A DNA stretch of 64,000 bases from positions 1-64,000 of the forward strand of contig JAIPBS010000018.1 of assembly GCA_021738625.1 (NCBI GenBank), read 5' to 3'. The notes under the pieces are model-generated. The model searched no databases. It was given only the letters and a program-made list of their open reading frames with translations, and was not told where the DNA came from. The DNA comes from Bacteroidales bacterium. GTDB lineage: Bacteria > Bacteroidota > Bacteroidia > Bacteroidales > JAIOZK01. The position numbers were made by a program, and so were the translations under genes. Below, in pieces: positions 1 through 10,403 of this stretch (positions within the stretch are counted from its first letter, which is position 1; each line of letters opens with the position of its first letter).

Positions 1-1603
1 AACCGCCGCCTGAGGTGGTTCCGGAAAACAACCAGAGGTAGGGTCCGCCATCGGAATAGTTATCATATGCCATGCCATAAATGCTCGGTGGGTTGGCTAT
101 GGTGTTCAGTGTTGATCCTGTCCTTGAAACAAGGGTCAGTGTTGATGACCAGTTGTTCACCCAAAATCCGTCCTGGTCCCAGTCATAAGCAATGGCACGA
201 ACGGCAGTGGGTGAAGAAATGGAGCTTATCAATGTCTGGCTTTCAAAATCCATTTCATAGATGGTTGTACTGGCGGCGCCGCCATAGAAATACTCACCAT
301 CATAAGCAAGGTCTCTTAAGTTGCTGGCACCAGGGATGGAAAAGCTTCCAACATATGTTCCATCCAGTTCATATCTGTAAATAGAACCGCTATTCCAACG
401 TGTGATATAAAAGTATTCACCATCACATTCTGCACCGGAGAGGTAAACGTTACCTGCACCTGCTTCAGCGTCCCAGATGATCTGGATGTCCCACATATCA
501 CGCGAGTTGTTGGTATTCTTAACAACCGGTGCGTTGGGATCGGCGTCGGGATATTTATCCGGACCGCTGTTTTGTGTCCTGATGATTGGCAAACTCATGG
601 TCGGATTGATGTATGCAATCTCTGCAGTCCACTGCAGTGGGCCTGTACCCTGGTTCAGGATACCGATATTGGTTTCGTAGTATTCGTTCGGGTTCACGAC
701 CACATCCAGAGAGAGGGGGTTGATGTACATCTCGGGCTGGCCAAGATACCAGTCTTTTTCTAAAACCCCACCTTCGGGAACCTGGAGGTCAGCCGAATCG
801 GGATAATAGCCTTCCCTGTGGCAGGCAAAAGGCTGCAATCCTGAATAAATACCAGCTACTTTGTAATAACCTGTGAAGTCCGAGGTATCGTTGAATTGCG
901 GATAATCGATTGAATAAACAATGGCTCCGGCCAGGGGGCCTTTTGATTCCGCTTCATATACATAACCTTCTACATCTCCGGGAGGAGTGAAAGGTAAATA
1001 ATATACGCGGAGGTTATCATAGTAGTTGGTCGTTCTGTCGTGGTTCGGAGGGGTTTCATAGTCGGAATAACCGATTTCCTGACGGTAGGTTCCGCTGTGA
1101 TAGTCCTTGTAGGTTCTGTAATAAGGATATTCATAATATCCGTTATCGCCCCATACCACGTCAATGATAATGTTTGTTCCACCAGCCCAGGGATAGTCTT
1201 CAATATCTACTGTGCGCCATCCCAGAGAAGTTGCCGGCACAAAATTGGCTGAGCTAAACACCTCAGTGGCACCACCCATATTAACATAGTTGCCATAGGG
1301 CATTTCCGTCAGATTTGTTTCCAGAATTTTAATGGAAACATCCAACAGGTAGTTGTCGGGGGCATTTGCAAGTCTCTGAAATTCCCAGGCAAAATCCGTA
1401 AATATTTTCGGATCGCCCAACTCTGATGCAAAGTACAAAGTCTGAGTGTGGCAGTTTTCCCAGTAATTGGCCCAGGGGCCATAATACGATGGGTAGCCAC
1501 CATAACTTGTACCATCACCAATTTCAACGTAATCTTGTCCATTCAATGAGAGCGATGCCAATGCAATCAGCAAAACTCCCAAAACTTTTGTAAAGTTTCT
1601 CAT
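1..1603 (-). CDS. Giant secreted multidomain protein, N-terminal part (runs off window edge)
   Basis: The reading frame opens at an ATG whose complement is at 1601-1603 and stays open to base 1, so the C-terminus lies outside the window; about 534 residues are visible. Residues 1-22 form a signal peptide (MRNFTKVLGVLLIALASLS, then LNGQ). After about 220 residues of unassigned beta-rich sequence comes a carboxypeptidase-regulatory-like fold starting at GDVEGYVYEA (about residue 220), an Ig-like segment (QPEMYINPLSLDVVVNPNEY), then a beta-propeller-like stretch with repeated YFY and AYD motifs. From about base 1 to 740 it is closely related, at nucleotide level too, to bases 7928-8665 of the next gene, so the two are tandem paralogues. 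By analogy with that neighbour it is probably a T9SS cargo, but the expected C-terminal domain is not visible. Function unknown; adhesin or surface-layer role is inference. Confidence 0.85.
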   Translation of the reverse strand, partial: MRNFTKVLGVLLIALASLSLNGQDYVEIGDGTSYGGYPSYYGPWANYWENCHTQTLYFASELGDPKIFTDFAWEFQRLANAPDNYLLDVSIKILETNLTEMPYGNYVNMGGATEVFSSANFVPATSLGWRTVDIEDYPWAGGTNIIIDVVWGDNGYYEYPYYRTYKDYHSGTYRQEIGYSDYETPPNHDRTTNYYDNLRVYYLPFTPPGDVEGYVYEAESKGPLAGAIVYSIDYPQFNDTSDFTGYYKVAGIYSGLQPFACHREGYYPDSADLQVPEGGVLEKDWYLGQPEMYINPLSLDVVVNPNEYYETNIGILNQGTGPLQWTAEIAYINPTMSLPIIRTQNSGPDKYPDADPNAPVVKNTNNSRDMWDIQIIWDAEAGAGNVYLSGAECDGEYFYITRWNSGSIYRYELDGTYVGSFSIPGASNLRDLAYDGEYFYGGAASTTIYEMDFESQTLISSISSPTAVRAIAYDWDQDGFWVNNWSSTLTLVSRTGSTLNTIANPPSIYGMAYDNYSDGGPYLWLFSGTTSGGG

Positions 1604-1720
1604 ACGAAATTGATTTTTTAGTTAATAGATTAATAAGTAAGTTGCTCTTTTAAAGGAAGCTAGTTTGAAACAATCTGTCGAAAGACAAATTCAAATGCTT
1701 ACTCCTACAATTTTCAGACA

Positions 1721-1728
1721 CAAAGGTA
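1721..1728 (-). promoter_or_regulatory. Bacteroidota -7 promoter box
   Basis: The minus strand reads TACCTTTG, an exact match to the Bacteroidota TAnnTTTG element, about 118 bases upstream of the start of the left-edge giant gene. No convincing -33 TTTG lies at the usual distance. Confidence 0.5.
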
Positions 1729-1989
1729 TAAAAAATGGTTGCATTGGTAATCCAGCGATTGGACACCTTATATATATAGAGGACAACAAATTCTTAACAT
1801 TTATTTAACATTCAAGTTTAGTAAGAGACCTGTCTAATTAAAATAAAATATCGCTTGAGTTTACTGACTATAAGTCTGTTACAACGATAAGCCTTTGCGA
1901 AGCACGACCCTTTGAAAGGCTTATTTAGAAAGCTTCTCAAATAAGGCTATAAGCTAATTTATAACCATTTTAAATTAATATGGGGGAAT

Positions 1990-2021
1990 AAAAAAACCCC
2001 CGCGCGTTAGCACGGGGGTTT
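1990..2021 (-). terminator. Rho-independent terminator of the 2657-residue secreted protein gene
   Basis: Arms 1994-2005 and 2010-2021 pair over 12 positions with one G-U wobble and a four-base loop; on the minus strand the hairpin is followed by a run of T (bases 1996-1990). It lies about 25 bases past the stop codon at 2046. Confidence 0.85.
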
Positions 2022-2045
2022 CAAAACCAATCTATCTATCTGTTG

Positions 2046-5000
2046 TTATCGGGCGATAACAAACTTCTTTGTAATCACACCTTCGTTTGTTTCAACCTTG
2101 ATAAAGTATGCGCCTTCATCAAAGTTAGATGTGTTGATCATCACAACATTGTCCTCAGCAACTTTGATGTTTTCGATGGCCTGGCCAACGTAGTTCATCA
2201 CAGTTACCTTGTTGATATCGAATGTTGACTCCACGTTCAGGAGGTCCTGAGCGGGATTCGGATACACGCTGATCGAGTTTTCGCTGAATATTTCATCAAC
2301 GCCAACCGTACTCATGATGTACACGGTATCAGAGATTCCTTCACACTGGTCGTAAACTGCGGTTACGTAGTAAGCGTAGTCGCCACCCATTGTGATCTCG
2401 TCAAAATAAGGTGATTGGGGCCACAGTTCTTCGTTCAGCTTGATGAAGTCACCGTCGTTATGCTGCCTGTAGATGTTGAATCCAAGCAGATCTCTTGAGC
2501 TGTTCATCGGTTCGGGAGAGCCGCCGAATGTACCGCTTGCCATTACGTCAGAACCTTTGGCGGTTCCGTTGTTTGTGTTGGGTGCGGTAGCATGTGAGTT
2601 GAGTACTACATTTTCGCCAACTTCCATTTCGACGTAAGCTTCATGTGAACCAACGTAGAAGTATTGACCCAGCTCGCTGAGTTCCGTCCAGTCACCAATG
2701 GCGCCGAAGTACAATGTTCCGTTGTAGAAGCTATCGTCAACACCTACGAAAGGTCCGCCTGCGTTGGTATTGATTGTAGCAACCATAAAGGAACCCTCAG
2801 TGATGGTGATCGGGTCAACGTCAATTTCCACCCAGTCGGCAGCAGGACCATTATTCACGTAATAAGGTCCGCCGAGAATGGTAGCGCCGTCGCCTGTCAG
2901 AATGTAAATTTCATTCTGCTCATCGTAAGCCTGGAAATCGCTGTTCCAGTAGCGTACTTTGGTCACGGTAGCCGGGTAGTCAGGAGGAGTCATCAACTGA
3001 GCCAGACCTGCACCGCCATTGGTTGACGCCAGAGCATTTTCGAATGTATTGTCATTATAATCAATCCACTCTCCATAGGTAGCGCCCGGGGCGATCCATT
3101 TGATCTCGGCTTCTGTTTCAGGATCCGTGTAAAGGGCTTCCAGGTTGATGGGGCCTGAACATACCTGATAAACGTTGATATTGTCGATGAACCAACCATT
3201 GATGTTCACTGAGTTTTCACCATGTGCCACAAAAGAAATAATAAAGTCGTTTCCTTTGGCTACATCCGTGATCTCGAAACTTTCGGTTGTCCAGTCGAAG
3301 CTACCGGCGTTGGTATATTCTGCGATCTGAGTCCAGGTTCCGTTCTCCCAGATTTCAACAGTGAGCATTTCTGTTTCGGATTCATTTCTGTCGTTGAGTT
3401 TGATATCGAAGTCGAATACGATGTTACCGTCGATGATCTCTGATCCAAGGATCGGATATGTTTTCAGGTAACAGCGATATTCGCTGATGGTATCGTCCCA
3501 GGTAAATTCTGCTGCGGGAGCAGGATTACCCATCTGCGTGTTCACCCACCAGTTATCACATTTGTTCTGCCACTGTTGTGCTTCGAAATTACCGAAGTCC
3601 CAGTTTTCAGTGAAAGGAATAGGTAATCCGTAGCTAATCTGTACGCTAACCGGACCTTCTTCCATAGATTCACCTTCTTCTCCGGGGAGTCCATAGGGCT
3701 GCAGGTCATAAACCGCAGTGATGGCATATTCATAGGTACCCGGTTCGAGGTTGAAGTCATAATATTCATTCATTTCCCTGTCGACACGGCTGATCCATTC
3801 ACTGTCGCGGTAAATGTTGTAAGCAACGAGGTTGTCGGGTACTTCACCACCGCCACCACCTACTGATCCGGGGAATCCGAATGCTCCGGTTTCACCGGGC
3901 AGCTGGGTGAGCAATGTTGTTGCACCTGTATTCTCGTCGAGTACGCGCAATTCGGCAGTTGAATTGGCGCCGTTGTATGCGGCAAGATAAACGATGTTGT
4001 TTGCAGGATCCCAGTTGGCACCCTGTGCATAGTTGGCGTCAAATCCGAGAGCACCGAGTTCGGTGGCAGCACCTGTAGATTTGTCGATCAGGTATGAATT
4101 GTCATTCACAATGTCGATACCGTACATTTGTCCGCTATTGCCGTTCATTGCGATGTCGATAAGGCCCGGAGCATCTGTTGTAGTTCCGATTTCAGTAACC
4201 GTACCGGTTCCCAGGTCGAGGGTTGTCAGAGTAGACTGCGAAATATCCGTGGCCATGGCATACATAACGCCTGTGGCTTTATCGGAAGCAAGTCCTGACA
4301 TGATACCGCCTGAACCGGCCAAGGGGCAATCCACGGAGCCAACAACGGTACCCTGACCGCTATTTACATCTACTTCAAGCAGGATTTCATTGCCAACACC
4401 CTGGTGGTCGATCACGTACATCACGTCGTCGAGGTCACGGCCAAAGTCACCTGCATAGCCTGTAAAGGCAGCAGAAGCAATATTGGTAACCGTGTAGTCG
4501 TCCACGTCGATGGAGTACCACTGGTCGTTGATCACATCGTCACCCCATGCAATTGATCCGCGTGTTCCGGCGAGGAATTCAGGATCGGTATTTACATTGG
4601 AGCTTGCATTGGGATCAGCGAACAATGAAGGAGCTGCAACACCGCGCTCAATCTCACCTCTGAATGGTGGAATGTTCACAGCCGGGTAAATTGGCGCATC
4701 CCATGTCAGGTAAGCTGAGTGCTCGATGTTTTCTCCCTCGAGATTTCTCGGCGGGATCAGGTATTCCGACCTGAAGGTATAAGTGATCATTTCGGAAAGA
4801 CCGGAGCTGTATTTAGCAGCTACACCGGCTGTGTACACTGTATTGTACAGCAGATATACATACTGATAGGATGAGTCAGGTGTGGAGGCAACATAAACGC
4901 CATCCAGGAATACCTGATATCCTTCCAGTTCGTCGGTTCCGCCATTGGCAGCTGCAGAGGCAACGGTAACGTCATCCACTGCCCAACCGGTTGCCCAGTC

Positions 5001-8000
5001 GCCGCCGTCATCAGCGTGGAAAGCAAGCCAGGTGTATGCAGATGCATCATTACCTGAAATCGAGGAAAGGTCAATAATCATGTCTTCCCAATCTCCGCTC
5101 GGGCTCATCTGATCAACCAGGTCGAAGTTCTCACCGTCATTGGAGTACTCAACAAATGCGAGTTGTCCGTAGTCTCCTGTATAATAGCTCTGGAACCTCA
5201 GGATATAGTCGTTGAAGTCTCTCAGGTCGAGAACTGGCGTTACGAGATAATCGCAGCAACCGTTGTTACCCGAACCGGGAGCGTCATCATTACAAACTGC
5301 ATAATACGTATGAGCAGGAATGTTAAAATATGAAGAGCTACCGTCCTGTGTCACATACCATTCGCTATCGCCTTCCGAAGAAGTGGTCCAGCCGTTGGGC
5401 ATGCTTCCGCCTTCAAAGTCTTCCGACAGGAAGGTGGGAGGAACGATAGGTCCGTTCCAGTATGCAATGGATGTTAAAGGATCTACCCAGAGATTTCTTG
5501 GGGGATAGGTCTTTTCTTCCAGTACTACATAGATCTCGGTATCTTCATAGATGAACTGGTTGTCGAGTTCAAACCTGAAGTAACCGGGCAGATATACCTC
5601 TAACAGGTATTCACCTCTCCAAACCTCTTCAATGGTAACTTCACCACTTGCGGGAACGGTAGCGGTATAAACTTCGTAGGGCCATTCGTAACCGGAAAGG
5701 GTAACTTCAGAACCTTCCACATCACCGCCGTCGGTGGTGGAAACATATACGGTAACGCTGTAGTCCATCAGGTGGCCGACAATGTTTGAGATAGCGGTAT
5801 CCGACCAATCACCGTTGGTGAAGTTGGCAGAAACACCATATTTGTACCATCCCATATCGAGGCCGCCAAATGCTGCATCGTTGTATTCATTCACTGTAAG
5901 TGCGCTTGAAAGGGTTGAGGCGTCACCCATATCTTCAGGATCGTTAGGATCGAAGTTTGCATAACGGATGAGTCGGTATTTTTCAACACCTCTTGCTTCA
6001 AGGTCGCCTTTGTAAGCTTTGTATTCAGGAGCTTTCTCAACTCCGGGAAGTCCTTTGGGCATATGCAAGGCAGTACCCAGTGCGAGGGCTTCTTCGGTAG
6101 GTTTCGGAGGAAATATCTTGCTAAAGTTTTCAGCAACGCTGGTTCCAACAGGTCCGTCAACAATCGCGCGGATCATAAAATCCTGGAAAGTAGAAACGGT
6201 CCAGTTGCCTTCAACAGGTTTGCTGTAGCTTCTGTAAGCAGTAGGTACTTCTTCGTCAACACCAATACCTGCAGTGTTTGGAGGTGCGCCACCCTGGATC
6301 ATGGCCAGGTAGAAATCACCTTCTTCAACAGGTACCATGAAACCGTCGAATTCAACCCAACCGAAGTTGTTAACGGTAACGCTAATGGAGTCGAGTACTG
6401 TTCCGGGCATACCGTTCACGCCGTCATCGTCGAGGATGGCTACGCCAAAGTTTGTACCGAGAATGTCTCCACCTTGCGGGAAGAATCCGTCGCCGATAAA
6501 GATTTTACCACCTGTAACAGCGGAAGGATATCCGGCGGGGGTGAATTTCACAGCATTCCATGCGCCGCCAGTAGCCCATACGAACATGTTTTCGGCTGTT
6601 CCGTCGTCATAAACGATTTCGTAAGGTCCTGCGGGGTCGCCCCATTCAACAAGACATTCTGTATCGTCGTCGTTCACAGTTGCAATAACAAACTGCGGCG
6701 GATAAGGCTGCTCAAACATTTCAGCATCAACTGTAGTTGTGTTTCCGGCAGTGGCTGTCTGGTCTTCCACGGTTACGCTTTGGTATCCGGGTTTTGCAAA
6801 CATCACATCATAAGTACCAGCATCCACATACAGCATATATTCACCGTTGTTGTTGGTCATGGCCTGGAATCCACCGGCAGTAACAGATACACCCTGTATT
6901 GGCAGTGTGGTGTTGCCGTCGGTTACCCTTCCTGCGAAAGCAGCGGGTTGCAAAACTTCCATGGTATTGTCAACAGTAACGGTTGCATTAAGCGGATCGT
7001 TAGATTCGATATCCAGTTCCTGTGTGTAGGTACCGGGAGCATATCCTTCTGCATTATAAATAACACGTATTTCCTGTTCCTGTCCGGCATCCAGATAACC
7101 CTGTTCGGGAATTACGTCATAAATGAAACCGTTAGCAGGATCGTAAGCAAAAGTATACTGCAGCACACTACCTGCCATACCAGTGTTTTCAATGGTAAGG
7201 CCTTCCACTTCAACCTGTCCGCCTTCCCAAACCGTAGCTGAGAGTGCGAGTGGGTCAACAGAGATGGTCGGTATGAACCAGTCAACACATTCAGGTCCTG
7301 CCGGAGCCGTGTTGCCTTCGTCATAAACTGCATAAACTGTGTAGCAATATTCGCCATAATCAGGCAAATAATCTGTATATGAAGTATTAGTTGTTGTAGC
7401 AGTGTTGATGTTGTTTCTTCTGATCTGATAGTGCAGGAAGTCGCGCTGTGTGCCAATTCCCGTCCAGCTCATTTCTACTTCGCCAGTAACCATATTTGTG
7501 AGTTCTACTTCGAGATCGGAAACTGATCCGAGGGCAGCGCCCTGAACGGTCATGGAAACGGGAACAGTGATCACACCAACATCGGGGATGGAGGTGAAAA
7601 TGATATTGGCATAAACGGTGGTTCCGGATTCGAATCCGGTAGCATCGAAGTTCACGCCAACAGGCTGGTTGCCGCCATTGGGAGGCACCGTGCCTTCATA
7701 AAAGTCGAGTGAAAGCCAACCGCCTGCGGGGCCGCCGCCTTCCATCAGCTCATATGAGAATATCTGATCGGGAGTGGCCTGTGCCATCCCACCAATAGAA
7801 ACGGTACCGAAGGCAGGAATGGGTTCCAGCCAGAGACCGCCGGCAATACCACCGGAAATGTCACCGCTGACGCTGTGAGAAACACCGGTAAGGGCACCGC
7901 TGGCTATGTCCAGTTGTTCGATCTGGCAACCGCCGCCTGAAGTGGTTCCTGAGAACAGCCAAAGATAAGGACCGCCGTCTGAGTAGTTGTCATATGCCAT

Positions 8001-10019
8001 GCCATAAATGCTTGGAGGATTGGAAATGGTGTTGAGGGTTGAACCTGTTCTGGAAACCAATGTAAGTGTTGATGACCAGTTGTTTACCCAGAAGGCGTCA
8101 TTGTCCGAATCATAAGCAATGGCACGCGCGGCTGTGGGTGATGAAATGGTGCTAACCAGAGTCTGGCTGTCAAAATCCATTTCCCAGATTGAAGTCCCGG
8201 CATTGCTACCATAAAAATAAGTTCCGTCATATGCCAGGTCTCTTAACGCGCTTACACCGGAAATGGTGAAGGATTCAACGAAAGTGCCGTCAAGCTCATA
8301 TTTATAAATCTCATTTCCCGACCAGTTGGTCCCATAAAAATATTCACCGTCGCATTCGCTTCCTGCAAGCAGGTTTGAACCGGCGCCGGCTTCCGCATCA
8401 AAAATGATCTGAATGTCCCACATGTCGCGTGAGCCATTGTTGTTTGACGCAGGTGCATTGGGATCGGCATCGGGGTTGCTATCGGGACCGCTTTCGATCG
8501 ACCTGATAATAGGCAGATTCATTGTAGGCTGAACATATTCGATTTCCGCTGTCCAATCCAGTGGACCGGAACCGTTGTTCAACACACCAATATTTGTTTC
8601 GTAATATTCGTTCGGGTTAACAACCACATCCAGTGAAAGGGGGTTGATGTACATTTCGGGCTGTGTCATGATGAAGTCCTGCTGAACAGTTTGAGCTGCC
8701 AGAATATCAACCTCATGAGTGATCACGTTATAGCCTTCTTTGTAGGCAGAAACATTGTTCATTCCGCCGGGCAGATCCTCGAGGAAATAATATCCGTCGG
8801 GGCCTGTGGTATCGGCGTCTTCACCTTCCACACCAACAACCACGCCGCCAAGCGGGATGTTGTTGTCGTTGTAAACATAACCTTCAACATTACCCAAAGT
8901 CAGGTAATAAATATCCAGGTTGTCAACTTGTGAATAACAGTCATCATATTTGTGTGAGCCTTGCAGTGTCAGGGTGAAAGAAGCATCGCCCTGCCAGGGA
9001 GAAAGATCATAAGTCCTGCTCATAAAGGGTTCGCCGTTTTCCTGGGTCGGGTTGAAATACAGATTGCCATCCACATCGGTTATGGCGGTTCCGTTAACCA
9101 GTACCCTGAACCAGCTGTATTTTGGACCATAGTCATATTCCTGTCTCAGGTCGAATTCCATCAGCAACTGACCGGGATCTCCTGAAGGCTCAACAATCAT
9201 TTCAATACCGGCAATGTGGTCGGTATTGCTTGTAAATGCCTGGGAGTAAGTAGTTGTAGTACTACCACCTGACCAACCCGAGTAGTTATCGCCTTCGAGG
9301 CGTGCTACATAATCAGAAGCTCCGGTCGGATCATCATCAATGTAAACACTGGATTCTGCCCTGAAGTCAAGTTCCTGTGTGTTGGGGAACATTCCATCTT
9401 CATAATCCACGAAGTAAGGGAATGATGCAATGGGGTTTGTAGGAACAACGATGGTTCCGTCAACAAAGAGCTCATAGTTACCGTTGCTTGTTCCGTAACC
9501 GTCAACAACTATATAATAGGTGTGACCGGCTGTAAAATTAACGTTGGTAACTTCACTCTGCAAACCGCATTCGTCGTCGTTACATGCAATCGCATTGCTT
9601 GTGTTGTCTTCATAAACATAAACTTTTGAGTCGTAATCGGTACCACCGCCGCAGAGAGATACGGTCATGATCATATCATCTGTGGGATTGTACTCATATA
9701 CAACATCGGGAGCAGTTCCGCCGGAATAAGGACAAACCTCATCGTAGTCATTTGTATAACCACTGGTTGTCCCAAAATCCGTGTACGGCAGAGAACTGAT
9801 CAATGTCGCGGTGGAGATGTCGTCGCCACCTTGTCTTGGGGTCGGATAAAGAGTTTTGTCATACTCTCCACCCGTCTTCTTCATCTTTAGCTGCATCATA
9901 ATGTCTTCACGCTCTTCCTTCGAAAGTTCAGCGTTTTTAGGCATTACCTGAGCAAAGACTGTGGACGATGCTATCAAAAGCATCATCAGCAACATAGTCG
10001 CTCTTGTAAAGTGTTTCAT
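2046..10019 (-). CDS. Giant T9SS-secreted multidomain protein (2657 aa)
   Basis: Start chosen at the ATG at 10017-10019, which gives a clean signal peptide (MKHFTRATMLLMMLLIASS, then TVFAQ); the frame is open 15 codons further upstream but without a plausible signal. Approximate order: pre-peptidase-like domain (60-180), beta-sandwich (215-370), carboxypeptidase-regulatory-like fold (375-450), Ig-like segment, beta-propeller-like region (540-710), fibronectin-III-like domain (830-915), second carboxypeptidase-regulatory-like fold (1027-1100), a choice-of-anchor/cleaved-adhesin-type jelly roll (1530-1680), a second propeller of the DUF4394 kind (1800-2050), another jelly roll (2135-2290), fibronectin-III-like repeats, and a T9SS type A domain from about 2577 (SVYPNPAQDLLNV, ending KKFVIAR). 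No enzyme motif is visible. It should be exported by Sec, then T9SS, to the cell surface. An adhesive or matrix role is inferred from domain types only. Confidence 0.9.
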   Translation of the reverse strand: MKHFTRATMLLMMLLIASSTVFAQVMPKNAELSKEEREDIMMQLKMKKTGGEYDKTLYPTPRQGGDDISTATLISSLPYTDFGTTSGYTNDYDEVCPYSGGTAPDVVYEYNPTDDMIMTVSLCGGGTDYDSKVYVYEDNTSNAIACNDDECGLQSEVTNVNFTAGHTYYIVVDGYGTSNGNYELFVDGTIVVPTNPIASFPYFVDYEDGMFPNTQELDFRAESSVYIDDDPTGASDYVARLEGDNYSGWSGGSTTTTYSQAFTSNTDHIAGIEMIVEPSGDPGQLLMEFDLRQEYDYGPKYSWFRVLVNGTAITDVDGNLYFNPTQENGEPFMSRTYDLSPWQGDASFTLTLQGSHKYDDCYSQVDNLDIYYLTLGNVEGYVYNDNNIPLGGVVVGVEGEDADTTGPDGYYFLEDLPGGMNNVSAYKEGYNVITHEVDILAAQTVQQDFIMTQPEMYINPLSLDVVVNPNEYYETNIGVLNNGSGPLDWTAEIEYVQPTMNLPIIRSIESGPDSNPDADPNAPASNNNGSRDMWDIQIIFDAEAGAGSNLLAGSECDGEYFYGTNWSGNEIYKYELDGTFVESFTISGVSALRDLAYDGTYFYGSNAGTSIWEMDFDSQTLVSTISSPTAARAIAYDSDNDAFWVNNWSSTLTLVSRTGSTLNTISNPPSIYGMAYDNYSDGGPYLWLFSGTTSGGGCQIEQLDIASGALTGVSHSVSGDISGGIAGGLWLEPIPAFGTVSIGGMAQATPDQIFSYELMEGGGPAGGWLSLDFYEGTVPPNGGNQPVGVNFDATGFESGTTVYANIIFTSIPDVGVITVPVSMTVQGAALGSVSDLEVELTNMVTGEVEMSWTGIGTQRDFLHYQIRRNNINTATTTNTSYTDYLPDYGEYCYTVYAVYDEGNTAPAGPECVDWFIPTISVDPLALSATVWEGGQVEVEGLTIENTGMAGSVLQYTFAYDPANGFIYDVIPEQGYLDAGQEQEIRVIYNAEGYAPGTYTQELDIESNDPLNATVTVDNTMEVLQPAAFAGRVTDGNTTLPIQGVSVTAGGFQAMTNNNGEYMLYVDAGTYDVMFAKPGYQSVTVEDQTATAGNTTTVDAEMFEQPYPPQFVIATVNDDDTECLVEWGDPAGPYEIVYDDGTAENMFVWATGGAWNAVKFTPAGYPSAVTGGKIFIGDGFFPQGGDILGTNFGVAILDDDGVNGMPGTVLDSISVTVNNFGWVEFDGFMVPVEEGDFYLAMIQGGAPPNTAGIGVDEEVPTAYRSYSKPVEGNWTVSTFQDFMIRAIVDGPVGTSVAENFSKIFPPKPTEEALALGTALHMPKGLPGVEKAPEYKAYKGDLEARGVEKYRLIRYANFDPNDPEDMGDASTLSSALTVNEYNDAAFGGLDMGWYKYGVSANFTNGDWSDTAISNIVGHLMDYSVTVYVSTTDGGDVEGSEVTLSGYEWPYEVYTATVPASGEVTIEEVWRGEYLLEVYLPGYFRFELDNQFIYEDTEIYVVLEEKTYPPRNLWVDPLTSIAYWNGPIVPPTFLSEDFEGGSMPNGWTTSSEGDSEWYVTQDGSSSYFNIPAHTYYAVCNDDAPGSGNNGCCDYLVTPVLDLRDFNDYILRFQSYYTGDYGQLAFVEYSNDGENFDLVDQMSPSGDWEDMIIDLSSISGNDASAYTWLAFHADDGGDWATGWAVDDVTVASAAANGGTDELEGYQVFLDGVYVASTPDSSYQYVYLLYNTVYTAGVAAKYSSGLSEMITYTFRSEYLIPPRNLEGENIEHSAYLTWDAPIYPAVNIPPFRGEIERGVAAPSLFADPNASSNVNTDPEFLAGTRGSIAWGDDVINDQWYSIDVDDYTVTNIASAAFTGYAGDFGRDLDDVMYVIDHQGVGNEILLEVDVNSGQGTVVGSVDCPLAGSGGIMSGLASDKATGVMYAMATDISQSTLTTLDLGTGTVTEIGTTTDAPGLIDIAMNGNSGQMYGIDIVNDNSYLIDKSTGAATELGALGFDANYAQGANWDPANNIVYLAAYNGANSTAELRVLDENTGATTLLTQLPGETGAFGFPGSVGGGGGEVPDNLVAYNIYRDSEWISRVDREMNEYYDFNLEPGTYEYAITAVYDLQPYGLPGEEGESMEEGPVSVQISYGLPIPFTENWDFGNFEAQQWQNKCDNWWVNTQMGNPAPAAEFTWDDTISEYRCYLKTYPILGSEIIDGNIVFDFDIKLNDRNESETEMLTVEIWENGTWTQIAEYTNAGSFDWTTESFEITDVAKGNDFIISFVAHGENSVNINGWFIDNINVYQVCSGPINLEALYTDPETEAEIKWIAPGATYGEWIDYNDNTFENALASTNGGAGLAQLMTPPDYPATVTKVRYWNSDFQAYDEQNEIYILTGDGATILGGPYYVNNGPAADWVEIDVDPITITEGSFMVATINTNAGGPFVGVDDSFYNGTLYFGAIGDWTELSELGQYFYVGSHEAYVEMEVGENVVLNSHATAPNTNNGTAKGSDVMASGTFGGSPEPMNSSRDLLGFNIYRQHNDGDFIKLNEELWPQSPYFDEITMGGDYAYYVTAVYDQCEGISDTVYIMSTVGVDEIFSENSISVYPNPAQDLLNVESTFDINKVTVMNYVGQAIENIKVAEDNVVMINTSNFDEGAYFIKVETNEGVITKKFVIAR

Positions 10020-10262
10020 ACTAATTGAAATTTGGGTTAGAAAATTGATTAACATAAAAATCATTCTAATTTGTTTTGCAGGGCAACATCATTTGCTGCC
10101 TGCAACAATTAATCTTAAATATGTTTTTGTTTGAAAATATTGCTTTACTCCGCAGTAAAGGATTTTCCAATTACTTCTTTTGTCAATTACTCGTTAGACA
10201 AAACATCATGTGAAAACGTTGCATCCTTTTTTAAAAAAAACACATCTTTCACATTCCGAGGG

Positions 10263-10270
10263 CAAATATA
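10263..10270 (-). promoter_or_regulatory. Bacteroidota -7 box for the giant secreted protein
   Basis: The minus strand reads TATATTTG, an exact TAnnTTTG match. TTG-like -33 candidates lie 17 or 21 bases upstream at 10288-10294. The implied leader of about 240 bases is long. Confidence 0.45.
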
Positions 10271-10369
10271 TCAATATTTATTTCAATCAAGCAAGTTTTG
10301 GATGAATTAACCAAAAATTAACCGAAACATTTGTCCGCTGAAAACATGAGACCGATGGAATATTTTATC

Positions 10370-10377
10370 TAATTTTG
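10370..10377 (+). promoter_or_regulatory. Bacteroidota -7 box for lipoprotein gene
   Basis: TAATTTTG matches TAnnTTTG and sits 5 bases before an in-frame ATG at 10383 and 26 bases before the preferred ATG at 10404. The expected start of transcription falls at about 10382, which supports the later ATG unless the message is leaderless. Confidence 0.55.
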
Positions 10378-10403
10378 CGTTCATGCGATTAAAACATTTA
10401 AGC

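Larger units (their letters stand above)
1604..2045. other. 442-base gap between the two giant paralogues
   Basis: No gene is supported here. It holds a minus-strand rho-independent terminator for the gene on its right (1990-2021) and a TAnnTTTG promoter box for the gene on its left (1721-1728). The rest is AT-rich with no recognisable RNA gene. Confidence 0.7.
10020..10403. other. 384-base divergent intergenic region
   Basis: AT-rich gap between the giant secreted protein gene (minus) and a lipoprotein gene (plus). It contains one TAnnTTTG box for each direction (10263-10270 minus, 10370-10377 plus), implying a leader of about 240 bases for the giant gene. No further gene or RNA was recognised. 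Confidence 0.65.

Noticed and set aside
6063-7241. 392-codon open frame on the plus strand
   Set aside because: It lies entirely antisense to the 2657-residue secreted protein, has no promoter, signal or known motif, and reflects codon bias of the real gene.
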